Assembly: GCA_003139255.1 (NCBI GenBank)
Contig: PLIG01000103.1
Coordinates: 29,458-67,523, forward strand
Direction of reading: 5' to 3'
DNA: 38,066 nt
Source of the DNA: Acidimicrobiaceae bacterium
GTDB lineage: Bacteria > Actinomycetota > Acidimicrobiia > Acidimicrobiales > UBA8190
The notes below the pieces were generated by a model. It made no database searches and was not told where the DNA came from. It worked only from the letters and a program-made list of their open reading frames with translations. Shown piece after piece: positions 17,911 to 25,463 of this stretch. The translations under genes and the position numbers were made by a program. Within the stretch, counting starts at the first letter, position 1. Each line of letters starts with the position of its first letter.

Positions 17911-19062
17911 TTATGTCGTTGGGACCGCAGGGTCCTTGGTGAATCCGGTGAGCGCCCGGCAGCCGTCATCTGTCACTGCCACCGTGTCCTCGATGCGTAC
18001 TCCGCCGACTCCAGGCAGGTACACACCCGGCTCGACCGTGACGACGAAGCCCGTGGCGAGGATAGCAGTCGACCCCTCCGAGACCGTCGGGGCCTCGTGG
18101 ACGTCGAGACCGACACCGTGCCCCGTGCCATGTTCGAAAGCCTCGGACCAGCCCGCCTCGGCGATGAGCTCTCGGCAGGTGGAATCGACGTCACCTGCTT
18201 TGACGCCGGCCCTCACCCTCGCCACCCCCGAAGCTTGCGCCTCTGCGACCACAGCGAAGACCTTGTCCAGCTCGCCGGCCGGTCCCCCACCGACGCGGAA
18301 GGTGCGGCTCATGTCCGACCGGTATCCCTCACATGTAGCCCCGAAATCGATGACCACCCAGTCGCCGGGACCGATAGGACGCGCCGAGGGACGCGAATGA
18401 GGCTTGGCCGCGTTCGGGCCCGAGGCCACGATCGTGTCAAACGCTCGGTCCTCGGCACCGAGACGACGCATGGCGGTGTCGAGCGCCAGGGCCACCTCCT
18501 TCTCGCTGCGGTGCTCGCCGAGCATCCCGAGCACCTCCGCGAGGGCGCCGTCCGCGATGGCCGCCGCCGCCTTCATTCTGTCCAGCTCGCCGGCGTCCTT
18601 CACCTGGCGCAGCTGCTCCACCACCGCCTCGGTGGGCATCAGTTCCGCCGGGGAGAGAAACTCGCCCACGCGGCGCTTCGCCCCCCAGGTGACGCTCTGC
18701 GCCTCGAGGGCGACCCTGCGCGTCCCCATGCGTCCCACCGCCGCAGCCATCTGCTCGCGCTGGGCCTGCACCTTGCCCACGAAGGTCTGGACCGCGTCGG
18801 ACATGCCTGCCGCACTCAGCTGTTCTGCCGCCTGGGTGCGATAACGCCCGTCTGTCACCAATAGGGCTTCGTCGGCGCCCACGAGCAGCTCCCCCGCCGA
18901 ACCACTGAACCCCGTCAGGTAGCGAACGTTCACGAGGTTCGTGACCAGGAAGGCAGTTGCGCCGACCTCGTCGACCAGCGAGCGCAGGCGCGGCAGGCGC
19001 CCTGCCACTTCCATGGGCACGAGCTGTCTGGGCGCGCCAGCCCGAGACGAGCCGAAGCTCAT
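17911..19062 (-). CDS. M24 family metallopeptidase (Xaa-Pro aminopeptidase/dipeptidase type)
   Basis: Probably cleaves Xaa-Pro bonds in peptides. The N-terminal creatinase-like domain includes RYLTGFSGSAGELLVG and VTDGRY; the C-terminal pita-bread domain has the five metal ligands in VVIDFGATCEGYRSDMSRT (two Asp), HGTGHGVGLDVHE (His), VTVEPGVYLP (Glu) and VRIEDTVAV (Glu). 383 residues, normal for PepQ/PepP-like proteins next to efp. ATG at 19062 overlaps the aroQ stop as ATGA. Sequence alone does not separate aminopeptidase P from prolidase. Confidence 0.93.
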   Translation of the reverse strand: MSFGSSRAGAPRQLVPMEVAGRLPRLRSLVDEVGATAFLVTNLVNVRYLTGFSGSAGELLVGADEALLVTDGRYRTQAAEQLSAAGMSDAVQTFVGKVQAQREQMAAAVGRMGTRRVALEAQSVTWGAKRRVGEFLSPAELMPTEAVVEQLRQVKDAGELDRMKAAAAIADGALAEVLGMLGEHRSEKEVALALDTAMRRLGAEDRAFDTIVASGPNAAKPHSRPSARPIGPGDWVVIDFGATCEGYRSDMSRTFRVGGGPAGELDKVFAVVAEAQASGVARVRAGVKAGDVDSTCRELIAEAGWSEAFEHGTGHGVGLDVHEAPTVSEGSTAILATGFVVTVEPGVYLPGVGGVRIEDTVAVTDDGCRALTGFTKDPAVPTT

Positions 19063-19568
19063 TGCATGGCCCTCTTCGAGGGCGGCGCTACGACGAGCAG
19101 CTCTGCCACGGCGCGCACGGCAAGGCGGTAACCGAGCCCGCCAAACCCGGCCACCGTCCCGTCAGCCGCCGGGGCCACCACTGAGGTGTGCCGCCAGGGC
19201 TCTCGAGCATTGGGGTTCGACAGGTGCACCTCCACGACCACGCCGTCGAAGGCGCTGAGGGCGTCGTGCAAGGACCACGAGTAGTGAGTCAAGGCGCCCG
19301 CGTTGATCACGACCGCGTCGGCCCTGCCCGAGGCGCCGTGCACCAGCTCGACGAGCTCGCCCTCGTGATTCGTCTGGTGGTGCTCTAGGACCAGCCCATA
19401 GCGACTTGCCTCCTCGGTGGCCGCGGCCACGTGCTCGGCAAGGGTCTCACGCCCGTAGATCTCGGGCTCTCGATCCCCGAGAAGGTCGAGGTTCGGTCCG
19501 CAAAGAAACAGCACGAGCTTCCCTTCGCAGCTCAGGTCGGCGGCCCTCTCGCCTTTCACGGGGCACAT
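19059..19568 (-). CDS. aroQ: 3-dehydroquinate dehydratase, type II
   Basis: Third step of the shikimate pathway. The catalytic Arg and Tyr are in the loop GPNLDLLGDREPEIYG; other landmarks are TNHEGELVE, INAGALTHYSWSLHDAL, the catalytic His in VEVHLSNPNAREPWRH and VAGFGGLGY. ATG at 19568 gives 169 residues; GTG at 19559 overlaps the aroB stop as GTGA, matches the coupling style of the neighbours and loses only three residues, so either may be used. The usual TSVALRDAL segment reads YSWSLHDAL here, with His in place of Arg. Confidence 0.95.
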   Translation of the reverse strand: MCPVKGERAADLSCEGKLVLFLCGPNLDLLGDREPEIYGRETLAEHVAAATEEASRYGLVLEHHQTNHEGELVELVHGASGRADAVVINAGALTHYSWSLHDALSAFDGVVVEVHLSNPNAREPWRHTSVVAPAADGTVAGFGGLGYRLAVRAVAELLVVAPPSKRAMQ

Positions 19569-20626
19569 CCCATCTCGACAAGGGTACCGAGCATGTCCGT
19601 CTGCGGTACCCCAGGCACGACTTCGACTCCGTCGGGGCCGTCGAGGACCAAGGTGAGGTCATGGCGCGCCTTTTTGTCACGGGTCATGAATTTCACGAGC
19701 GTGCGGGCCGAAACACCCGGCGGCAGCTCGGTGGGGAGCTCGAAGCTGTCGAGCAGCTTGCGGTGCAGCGCAACACGGTCGTCGTCAATACGGCCCAGGC
19801 GGCGTGCCAGCAGGGCGGCGAACATGAGACCGACAGACAACGCTTCGCCATGACGCACGTCACAGTCGCCGCCCGCCCTCATGAGGGATCCTTCGAGCGC
19901 GTGAGCCATGGTGTGCCCGTAGTTGAGCAACATCCGGCGGTCGCCCTCGCGCTCGTCCACGCTGACCGCTGCTGCCTTTATCGCAACGCAGCGGGCGATC
20001 TGCTCCTCGAGGGGTAGCTCGTGCAACCACGATCCTTCGTCGCCGGACCAAGGGTGGTTCGAAGGACGGTCGAGGAGCTTCCCCAAGAAGGCGCACTTGG
20101 CCATCTCGCCACGCCCCGAGGTCCACTCACGCGCTGGCAGGCTCTCCAGGGCGTCGGTGTCGCAGAGCACGGCTACGGGCTGCCAGAACGCCCCGACGAG
20201 ATTCTTCCCCTCTTCGAGGTTCACACCTGTCTTTCCACCTATCGCGGCGTCCACCTGTGCAAGGAGGGTTGTGGCCACGTTCACGTGAGGCACGCCTCGC
20301 AGGTATACGGCGGCCGCGAAACCGGCGACGTCGCTCACGACTCCCCCTCCCACCGCCACCACCGCATCCGAGCGAGCCAGCCCGGCGCGGGCAAAGCCGC
20401 GGCACAGCTCCTCGACCGACGAGAGAGACTTTGCGCGCTCACCATCTGCGACTTCGAAGCGTCGTACCGGCACGCCTGGCTCCACATCGAAACCGATCCC
20501 CTCCTGGGTGACGACGGCCACCTGCTGCACAGCGCGGGGAAGTACCTGTGACAACAACCGCCTCGCCCCCGTACCGATCGCCACGTCGTAACGGCGCCCT
20601 CCAAGATCCACGGAGACCGAGATCAC
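19556..20626 (-). CDS. aroB: 3-dehydroquinate synthase
   Basis: Converts DAHP to 3-dehydroquinate using NAD and a metal. Motifs: AVGGGVVSDVAGFAAAVYLR, LAQVDAAIGGKTGVN, and the metal ligands in GRGEMAKCAFL (Glu), NYGHTMAHALE (His) and VRHGEALSVGL (His). 356 residues. GTG at 20626 overlaps the aroK stop as GTGA; the 3' end overlaps aroQ. The four aro genes and the peptidase gene form a tightly overlapping run. Confidence 0.97.
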   Translation of the reverse strand: MISVSVDLGGRRYDVAIGTGARRLLSQVLPRAVQQVAVVTQEGIGFDVEPGVPVRRFEVADGERAKSLSSVEELCRGFARAGLARSDAVVAVGGGVVSDVAGFAAAVYLRGVPHVNVATTLLAQVDAAIGGKTGVNLEEGKNLVGAFWQPVAVLCDTDALESLPAREWTSGRGEMAKCAFLGKLLDRPSNHPWSGDEGSWLHELPLEEQIARCVAIKAAAVSVDEREGDRRMLLNYGHTMAHALEGSLMRAGGDCDVRHGEALSVGLMFAALLARRLGRIDDDRVALHRKLLDSFELPTELPPGVSARTLVKFMTRDKKARHDLTLVLDGPDGVEVVPGVPQTDMLGTLVEMGCAP

Positions 20627-21267
20627 GTTGTCGGGCCCCCCTCGGACGGCGCTGACGGACCGCCCGCGCGCTGAGCCAGCTCTGCGACACGCTCGGCCAC
20701 ACGTTCTGCCGGCAACCCGTCCACGTCGACGATCGCGTCGGCTACCTCGCAGTACAGCGGGTTACGCTCGGCCTCTATACGGACCAGCGCATGCAGCGGG
20801 GCGTCGGAAACGCTCGCGTTCCGCTCGTGAGCTGAGCCTCTGCTGGAGTCGTCACGCGTGCGCGCGCCACGGTCGCAGCGTCGGCCGGCGCCCACACCCG
20901 CCAGCAATGGTCTGCCGGCCCCGTCTCCGACCCTCTCCGCCACGGTCTCGAGCCTGGCACGCAACCACACCACCAGCCCCGACCGACACAGGATCGACCG
21001 GTTCGACGGGTCCAAGACGGCCCCGCCGCCGACCGACACGACCACTGCGGAGCTCCCCGCCAGTGCGGCGACCAAGGCTCGCGACTCCTCATCACGAAAG
21101 AGCGCTTCGCCGCCTGACGTGAAGAGCTCCGAGACAGCCTGACCGGTGCTGTGCTCCACCTCCTCGTCGGTGTCAATGAAGGACCAGCCGAGACGACGAG
21201 CCACCAAGGGACCGACCGTGGACTTCCCTGCCCCCATCATCCCGACCAGCAGTAGGCGTTCAGCCAC
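20623..21267 (-). CDS. aroK: Shikimate kinase with an enlarged lid region
   Basis: Phosphorylates shikimate with ATP. P-loop GMMGAGKSTVG, shikimate-binding FIDTDEEVEHSTGQAVSELF, SVGGGAV and GRPLL are all present. Between RPLL and the RIEAERNPLY helix there are about 40 residues where about a dozen are usual; the extra part is polar and Arg-rich (residues about 119-159). Total 214 residues against the usual 165-180. GTG at 21267 lies inside the last codons of aroC (8-base overlap); the frame is open upstream within aroC but is not family-like. Function is probably retained, since all catalytic motifs are intact. Confidence 0.93.
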   Translation of the reverse strand: MAERLLLVGMMGAGKSTVGPLVARRLGWSFIDTDEEVEHSTGQAVSELFTSGGEALFRDEESRALVAALAGSSAVVVSVGGGAVLDPSNRSILCRSGLVVWLRARLETVAERVGDGAGRPLLAGVGAGRRCDRGARTRDDSSRGSAHERNASVSDAPLHALVRIEAERNPLYCEVADAIVDVDGLPAERVAERVAELAQRAGGPSAPSEGGPTT

Positions 21268-22540
21268 CGGACTTCGGTGCCTTGCGAGCACTTGCCCCCG
21301 GTGCCTTGCGAGCAGTGACTCTTCGCGCTTTTCGAACACCGACTGGCACGCTTGTGGTTCGCGATGACAGTGCCGATGAGGGTGTGGAACCCAAAGCGTC
21401 CACGTACCCGTCGCGATTGCGTACCAGCTCCGCGACCGAGTCCCCGCCGAACTTCCGGAGCGCTTCGGACGCCAGCACCAGGGACATCATCGCCTCCGCG
21501 ACCACTCCCATCGCCGGCACGGCCGTCACGTCGGTGCGTTCTTTGAACGACACCGTGGCCTGTTTGGTGACAACGTCGACGGTTTGCAAGACGGGTCTGC
21601 TCAAAGTGGCGAGCGGCTTCATACCGAGGCGTGCAGCCAGAGTCCCCCCAGTGGACATACCACCCTCGATACCTCCTGCGCGCAGCGTCTCGCGCCTGTA
21701 CTCGTACGCCTCGGAGTCCCATGAGATCGCGTCGTGCGCTTCGGACCCTCGCCTGGCGGTCACCTCGTACCCACCGCCGATCTCCACTTGCTTCACGGCG
21801 TTCACGCTCATGAACGCCTGGGCGAGCAACCCGTCGAGGCGACGGTCCCAGTGGACGTGGCTACCCAGCCCCACCGGGACGCCGTAGGCGAGAACCTCCA
21901 CAACCCCGCCAAGTGAGTCCCCGTCCTTGGCCGCGGCCCTGATCGCCTCCACCATCCGCGCTTGCGCGTCGGGATCGAAGCACCTCACAGCCGAACCGTC
22001 TATGAGAGCGAGGTCGGCCGGGCCCGGGCGAATGTCGCCCTGGACCTGCTCGCCACCTATGGCAACCACGTGGCTCAACACGGACACGCCGAGACGTCCG
22101 AGAAGGGCCTTGGCTAGGCAGCCGGCCGCGACGCGGGCCGCGGTCTCGCGCGCCGAGGCCCGCTCCAGCACGTCTCGTGCGTCGTCAAAACCGTACTTCT
22201 GCATACCTGCCAGGTCAGCGTGACCGGGACGAGGCCGGGTCAACACCTTCTGTGGCTTTCCGGGGTGAGGGGACATCTCCTCCTCCCACTTCGCCCACTC
22301 GGTGTTGGCTATCTCTATCGCCACTGGAGATCCGAGCGTCCTCCCGTGGCGCAAGCCGCCGAGCAACGTCACCTCGTCGGCCTCGAAACGCATCCGCGGG
22401 CCTCGGCCGAAGCCCAGACGGCGCCGGGCGAGCTCCTCGGCGACCTCGTCCACGGTCACGGACAGACCGGCAGGCAAACCCTCCACGATCACCACGAGGG
22501 CCTTCCCGTGCGACTCCCCCGCCGTCAAGAACCGGAGCAC
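21260..22540 (-). CDS. aroC: Chorismate synthase with basic C-terminal tail
   Basis: Last common step of the shikimate pathway, needing reduced FMN. Family motifs: TAGESHGKALVVIVEGLPAG, RRRLGFGRGPRM, RPGHADLAGMQKYG, ARETAARVAAG and KERTDVTAVPAMGVVAEAM. 426 residues; the last 35 or so after VPVGV are a Lys/Arg/Ala-rich tail with the unit ARKAP repeated, absent from most chorismate synthases. GTG at 22540 has no Shine-Dalgarno but a TAGATT box six bases upstream, so aroC may head its own leaderless transcript even though only 38 bp separate it from the prepilin peptidase gene. Confidence 0.96.
   Translation of the reverse strand: MLRFLTAGESHGKALVVIVEGLPAGLSVTVDEVAEELARRRLGFGRGPRMRFEADEVTLLGGLRHGRTLGSPVAIEIANTEWAKWEEEMSPHPGKPQKVLTRPRPGHADLAGMQKYGFDDARDVLERASARETAARVAAGCLAKALLGRLGVSVLSHVVAIGGEQVQGDIRPGPADLALIDGSAVRCFDPDAQARMVEAIRAAAKDGDSLGGVVEVLAYGVPVGLGSHVHWDRRLDGLLAQAFMSVNAVKQVEIGGGYEVTARRGSEAHDAISWDSEAYEYRRETLRAGGIEGGMSTGGTLAARLGMKPLATLSRPVLQTVDVVTKQATVSFKERTDVTAVPAMGVVAEAMMSLVLASEALRKFGGDSVAELVRNRDGYVDALGSTPSSALSSRTTSVPVGVRKARRVTARKAPGASARKAPKSGG
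21275..21314. repeat. 16-bp direct repeat encoding the AroC tail
   Basis: CGGTGCCTTGCGAGCA occurs at 21275-21290 and 21299-21314, a 24-base period. On the minus strand each copy encodes the Ala-Arg-Lys-Ala-Pro unit of the basic AroC tail. In-frame duplication is the simplest origin. Confidence 0.85.
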
Positions 22541-22546
22541 GCATCG

Positions 22547-22552
22547 AATCTA
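22547..22552 (-). promoter_or_regulatory. Candidate -10 box for a leaderless aroC transcript
   Basis: TAGATT on the minus strand, six bases before the GTG of aroC, which has no Shine-Dalgarno. Fits TAnnnT; no -35 match visible. Confidence 0.45.
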
Positions 22553-22578
22553 CCGCCGCGATCGCGAGCTCCTGTGGC

Positions 22579-23364
22579 TCAGCCGCCTCGGTGGAAGAGG
22601 GCCTGGGCGAGCGGTCCGCCCCACAGCACCGACAGGACCGCCCCTGCGGCGAGGAACGGGCCGAACGCAATCCTCGTCTTGCGCCCTCCGCCGGTCACGA
22701 TCATCACGACGATCCCGATCACAGCTCCCAGCACGAACGCCGCCAGGAACGCCACGAACGCGTGGCCCAGACCGAGCCATCCAGTGCAGAGCCCGACCAG
22801 ACCGGCCAGGCGAACGTCTCCATACCCCATTCCGCGGGGCACGGCCACGTGCACCGCGAGGAATCCGGCAAATGCCGCCGCCGCCGCGATCGCGGCACGT
22901 GCCAGCGAGCCCCAGCGGTGGTCGACGGCCGACGATACGACCAGCAGCGGTGCGACCAGTGCCATCGTCGGGTAGACGATTCGGTTCGGAATGAGAAACC
23001 GCTCGAAGTCCACCGCACTGATCGCCACCAACGCGATCCCCAGCAGGGCAAAGGGGGCGAGCGCCACGTCGTCTCCCAGGCGCGCGGCGAACGCGCCGAG
23101 GACACACGCGCACACCACTGCAAGCACGAGCGGGCGCCAGGGATGGGCTGCCGGCGAGCCACAGGCAGAGCACCTCTTGCTGAGCTGGATACAGCGCCAC
23201 ACCGGCACCAACCCCGCGCCCTGCGCTGCAGACCCGCAAGAGGCGCATCGCCACCATGGCCTGTCGAACTTGGTGCGCGACCCGAGGCGCTCGACCGCGA
23301 TCTCTGACGCGTCCCCGGCGACCAGACCTGTCGCGGCGAGAAAGCCGATGGCCAAGGCGTCCAT
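22579..23364 (-). CDS. Type IV prepilin peptidase (A24 family), PilD-like
   Basis: A membrane aspartic protease that cleaves, and often methylates, type IV pilin-like leader peptides. The 261-residue protein starts with a hydrophobic segment (MDALAIGFLAATGLVAGD), then a cytosolic zinc-type loop with CASCG and CSACG, then several more membrane segments. Catalytic aspartates are in SAVDFERFLIPNRIVYP and GMGYGDVRLAGLVG, the second being the GxGD signature. ATG at 23364 has AGGAG ten bases upstream; it starts 13 bp after the nfuA stop. No pilin, PilB, PilC or PilM gene is nearby, so its substrates are encoded elsewhere. Confidence 0.9.
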   Translation of the reverse strand: MDALAIGFLAATGLVAGDASEIAVERLGSRTKFDRPWWRCASCGSAAQGAGLVPVWRCIQLSKRCSACGSPAAHPWRPLVLAVVCACVLGAFAARLGDDVALAPFALLGIALVAISAVDFERFLIPNRIVYPTMALVAPLLVVSSAVDHRWGSLARAAIAAAAAFAGFLAVHVAVPRGMGYGDVRLAGLVGLCTGWLGLGHAFVAFLAAFVLGAVIGIVVMIVTGGGRKTRIAFGPFLAAGAVLSVLWGGPLAQALFHRGG

Positions 23365-23377
23365 CGAGCGGACGCTC

Positions 23378-24037
23378 CTATTTCTTGGCAGGCTCGTAGA
23401 AGGGATTCGCACCGCCTGCGTGGTCGGTCACGTCGACCACGGAGCTGATCTCGGGCACCGAGTCCCGCAGCGCGACCTCGATCCCCTGCGACAAGGTGAC
23501 CGTTGCCAGGCCGCAGCCCTGGCATCCTCCGCTCAGGCGAAGGTACGCGACCCCCTCTTCGACCGCCACGAGGTCGGCACGCCCTCCGTGCATGGCGATC
23601 GACGGATTCACCTGTTGCTCGAGCACCGTCAGCACGCGCTGGGCTAGGTCACTGGAGAGGTCGCCGTGCGCAATGGCACCTGTGTCGGCGATCGGAGGGG
23701 TGTTCGGGTTCAAGATGACCAGACCACCGTCGCCTTCGTCGGAGTAGTCAAGGCGCGCACCGATGAGACGAGCCGCGCTCGATTCCGGAACCACAACAGT
23801 GAGGCCGTCGGAGCTCGTTACGTGGTCGTTCGAACCCGCGTCGGTGGCCGCCTGGAAGTAGATGTCGTAGGTGTAAGAGCCCTGCCGTGCTCCGGTCACC
23901 TCGACCCACAGCGCCAAGCGCTCAGCATCCGTCTCCTGGGCCCGCGCATCGAGCACGACGGCGCGCGCCTCGGACGTGACCGAGACTGTCACGTCCGCCT
24001 TCGAGCCGTCGGTGCGCGAATCGTCGTCCTCGGCCAT
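23378..24037 (-). CDS. nfuA: NfuA-type Fe-S cluster carrier
   Basis: Delivers Fe-S clusters to target proteins. Residues about 20-120 resemble an A-type (IscA-like) domain that lacks its cluster cysteines, as in E. coli NfuA; the C-terminal NifU-like domain (VLEQQVNPSIAMHGGRADLV) contains the cluster-binding SGGCQGCGLATVTLSQGIE. 219 residues. ATG at 24037 is chosen because GGAAGG lies at good spacing; the frame continues upstream into the divergent intergenic region without family similarity. Divergent from the ATP-grasp/radical SAM genes, whose product would need a 4Fe-4S cluster; a functional link is only a guess. Confidence 0.9.
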   Translation of the reverse strand: MAEDDDSRTDGSKADVTVSVTSEARAVVLDARAQETDAERLALWVEVTGARQGSYTYDIYFQAATDAGSNDHVTSSDGLTVVVPESSAARLIGARLDYSDEGDGGLVILNPNTPPIADTGAIAHGDLSSDLAQRVLTVLEQQVNPSIAMHGGRADLVAVEEGVAYLRLSGGCQGCGLATVTLSQGIEVALRDSVPEISSVVDVTDHAGGANPFYEPAKK

Positions 24038-24099
24038 GGCACTCACCTTCCCGGCCGGCTCTTCGGCTCGCCTAATTCGATGTTCCGGCGATGCGAGCT

Positions 24100-24114
24100 G
24101 GCGCCTTCGGCGCC
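24100..24114. repeat. GC-rich inverted repeat in the divergent nfuA / ATP-grasp spacer
   Basis: GGCGCC-TTC-GGCGCC forms a perfect 6-bp inverted repeat about midway in the 135-bp spacer between the divergent genes. There is no T-tract, so it is unlikely to be an intrinsic terminator. An operator or a chance palindrome are both possible. Confidence 0.4.
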
Positions 24115-24160
24115 CCGCCCGGCAATTCCGTTCGCCTCGGGTGTGCTCACCTCCGCGCGC

Positions 24161-24166
24161 CATCAT
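24161..24166 (+). promoter_or_regulatory. Possible -10 box for the ATP-grasp gene
   Basis: CATCAT sits six bases before the GTG start at 24173; it is one base off TAnnnT in the first position. The gene has no convincing Shine-Dalgarno. Weaker than the other leaderless boxes in the window. Confidence 0.25.
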
Positions 24167-24172
24167 AGGTTC

Positions 24173-25402
24173 GTGCCCCGTGTCCTTCTTCTCATGCCCT
24201 CCGCCACTTACCGGGCCCCGGATTTCCTCGAAGCGGCGAGGGCCCTTGACGTCGAGGTCGTGGTGGGTTGCGAGGAGCCGCAGGCGCTGAGCGGGCTGAT
24301 GGGCACGAGAGCCCTCCGCCTGCCACTCGACGACCCCGACGCCGCGGCCAAGGCCATCGTCGAGCACGACTCGCTCACCCCCCTCGACGCGATCGTCGCA
24401 GTGGACGACCAGGGGGCCGTTGCTGCGGCCGCCGCGTCAGAGCTGCTCGGTTTGCACCACAACCCGCCTCGTGCCGTTGCTGCCACACGCGACAAGCTCG
24501 CCATGCGCGCCCTCCTGGCGCAGCACGAGGTCCCTCAGCCCGCCTACGGAACAATTCCAGCCGGGGCGCGACCCGCCGAGGTCGCTCTGGCCGTCAAGAC
24601 CGTCGGGCTGCCGTGCGTCGTGAAACCGACCACGCTCTCCGCCAGCCAGGGCGTGTTGCGTGCCGACTCGCTCGAAGGCGCCGCGGCCGTCGCGCAGCGC
24701 GTTCGGCGCATCGCAATCGGTGCCGGTGTCGACCCGGAGGCCCCACTGTTGGTGGAGCGGTTCGTCCCCGGGCAAGAGGTGGCTCTCGAAGGCCTCCTCG
24801 ATGACGGCGCTCTGGATGTGCTCGCCGTCTTCGACAAGCCGGACCCTCTCGACGGTCCCGCCTTCGAGGAGACGATCTACGTCACGCCCTCGAGGCTCAC
24901 GCACCGCGACATCGAAGCGGTGGTCGACGCCACACGGAAGGCTACGCGGGCGCTCGGTCTACGCGAAGGACCGCTGCACGCGGAGCTCCGCCTTAGAGAC
25001 GCAAGGGCCTGGGTGATCGAGGTAGCGGCACGCACGATCGGAGGGCTGTGCTCGCGCGCCCTCGCCTTCTCCACAGGCCGCACACTCGAGCAGCTCGTCC
25101 TCGCCCACGCCATCGGGTCACCAATGGGCCCACTTCAACGCGAGGACCGCGCATCAGGTGTGCTGATGCTCCCGATTCCACGCGCTGGGACCCTGTTGGG
25201 AGTGGAGGGTGTCTCTCGTGCTCTGGCCGTGCCCGGCGTGAGCGACGTCCAGATCACGATCGCGCCGGGTCGAGAAGTGGTGCCGGTGCCAGAGGGCAAC
25301 CGCTATCTGGGCTTCGTCTTCGCCCGCGCCAAGCGCCCGGCGGACGCAGAGACGGCGCTGCGTAGGGCTCTGTCTCTGCTCGAGGTGCGCATCGAAGGTT
25401 GA
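24173..25402 (+). CDS. ATP-grasp family ligase of unknown substrate
   Basis: Likely joins a carboxylate to an amine or thiol with ATP through an acyl-phosphate. The 409-residue protein has an N-terminal Rossmann-like pre-ATP-grasp domain (RVLLLMPSATYRAPDFLEAA), the ATP-binding strand LPCVVKPTTLSASQGV near residue 150, the LLVERFVPGQEVALEGLL strand, and the metal-binding end AWVIEVAARTIGG, where the more usual Asn of the E-x-N motif is Ala. The C-terminal region (GVLMLPIPRAGTLLGVEGV) resembles biotin-carboxylase-type ATP-grasp enzymes. GTG at 24173 is preferred; upstream the frame is antisense to nfuA. It is followed after 61 bp by the radical SAM gene, suggesting joint function. Substrate cannot be told from sequence. 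Confidence 0.85.
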   Translation: MPRVLLLMPSATYRAPDFLEAARALDVEVVVGCEEPQALSGLMGTRALRLPLDDPDAAAKAIVEHDSLTPLDAIVAVDDQGAVAAAAASELLGLHHNPPRAVAATRDKLAMRALLAQHEVPQPAYGTIPAGARPAEVALAVKTVGLPCVVKPTTLSASQGVLRADSLEGAAAVAQRVRRIAIGAGVDPEAPLLVERFVPGQEVALEGLLDDGALDVLAVFDKPDPLDGPAFEETIYVTPSRLTHRDIEAVVDATRKATRALGLREGPLHAELRLRDARAWVIEVAARTIGGLCSRALAFSTGRTLEQLVLAHAIGSPMGPLQREDRASGVLMLPIPRAGTLLGVEGVSRALAVPGVSDVQITIAPGREVVPVPEGNRYLGFVFARAKRPADAETALRRALSLLEVRIEG

Positions 25403-25451
25403 GACATCTACCAGCTCGTGCGCATTGCACGAGGCGCTGCGCTACGACCGC

Positions 25452-25457
25452 TACCGT
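25452..25457 (+). promoter_or_regulatory. Candidate -10 box for a leaderless radical SAM transcript
   Basis: TACCGT lies six bases before the GTG at 25464, which has no Shine-Dalgarno. Fits TAnnnT. A TTGCAC further upstream (25425-25430) is a poor -35 candidate because the 21-base spacing is too long. Confidence 0.4.
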
Positions 25458-25463
25458 GTTCAT

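Noticed and set aside
23666-24172. N-terminal extension of the ATP-grasp frame
   Set aside because: It is antisense to nfuA, and similarity to ATP-grasp proteins begins only at the GTG at 24173.
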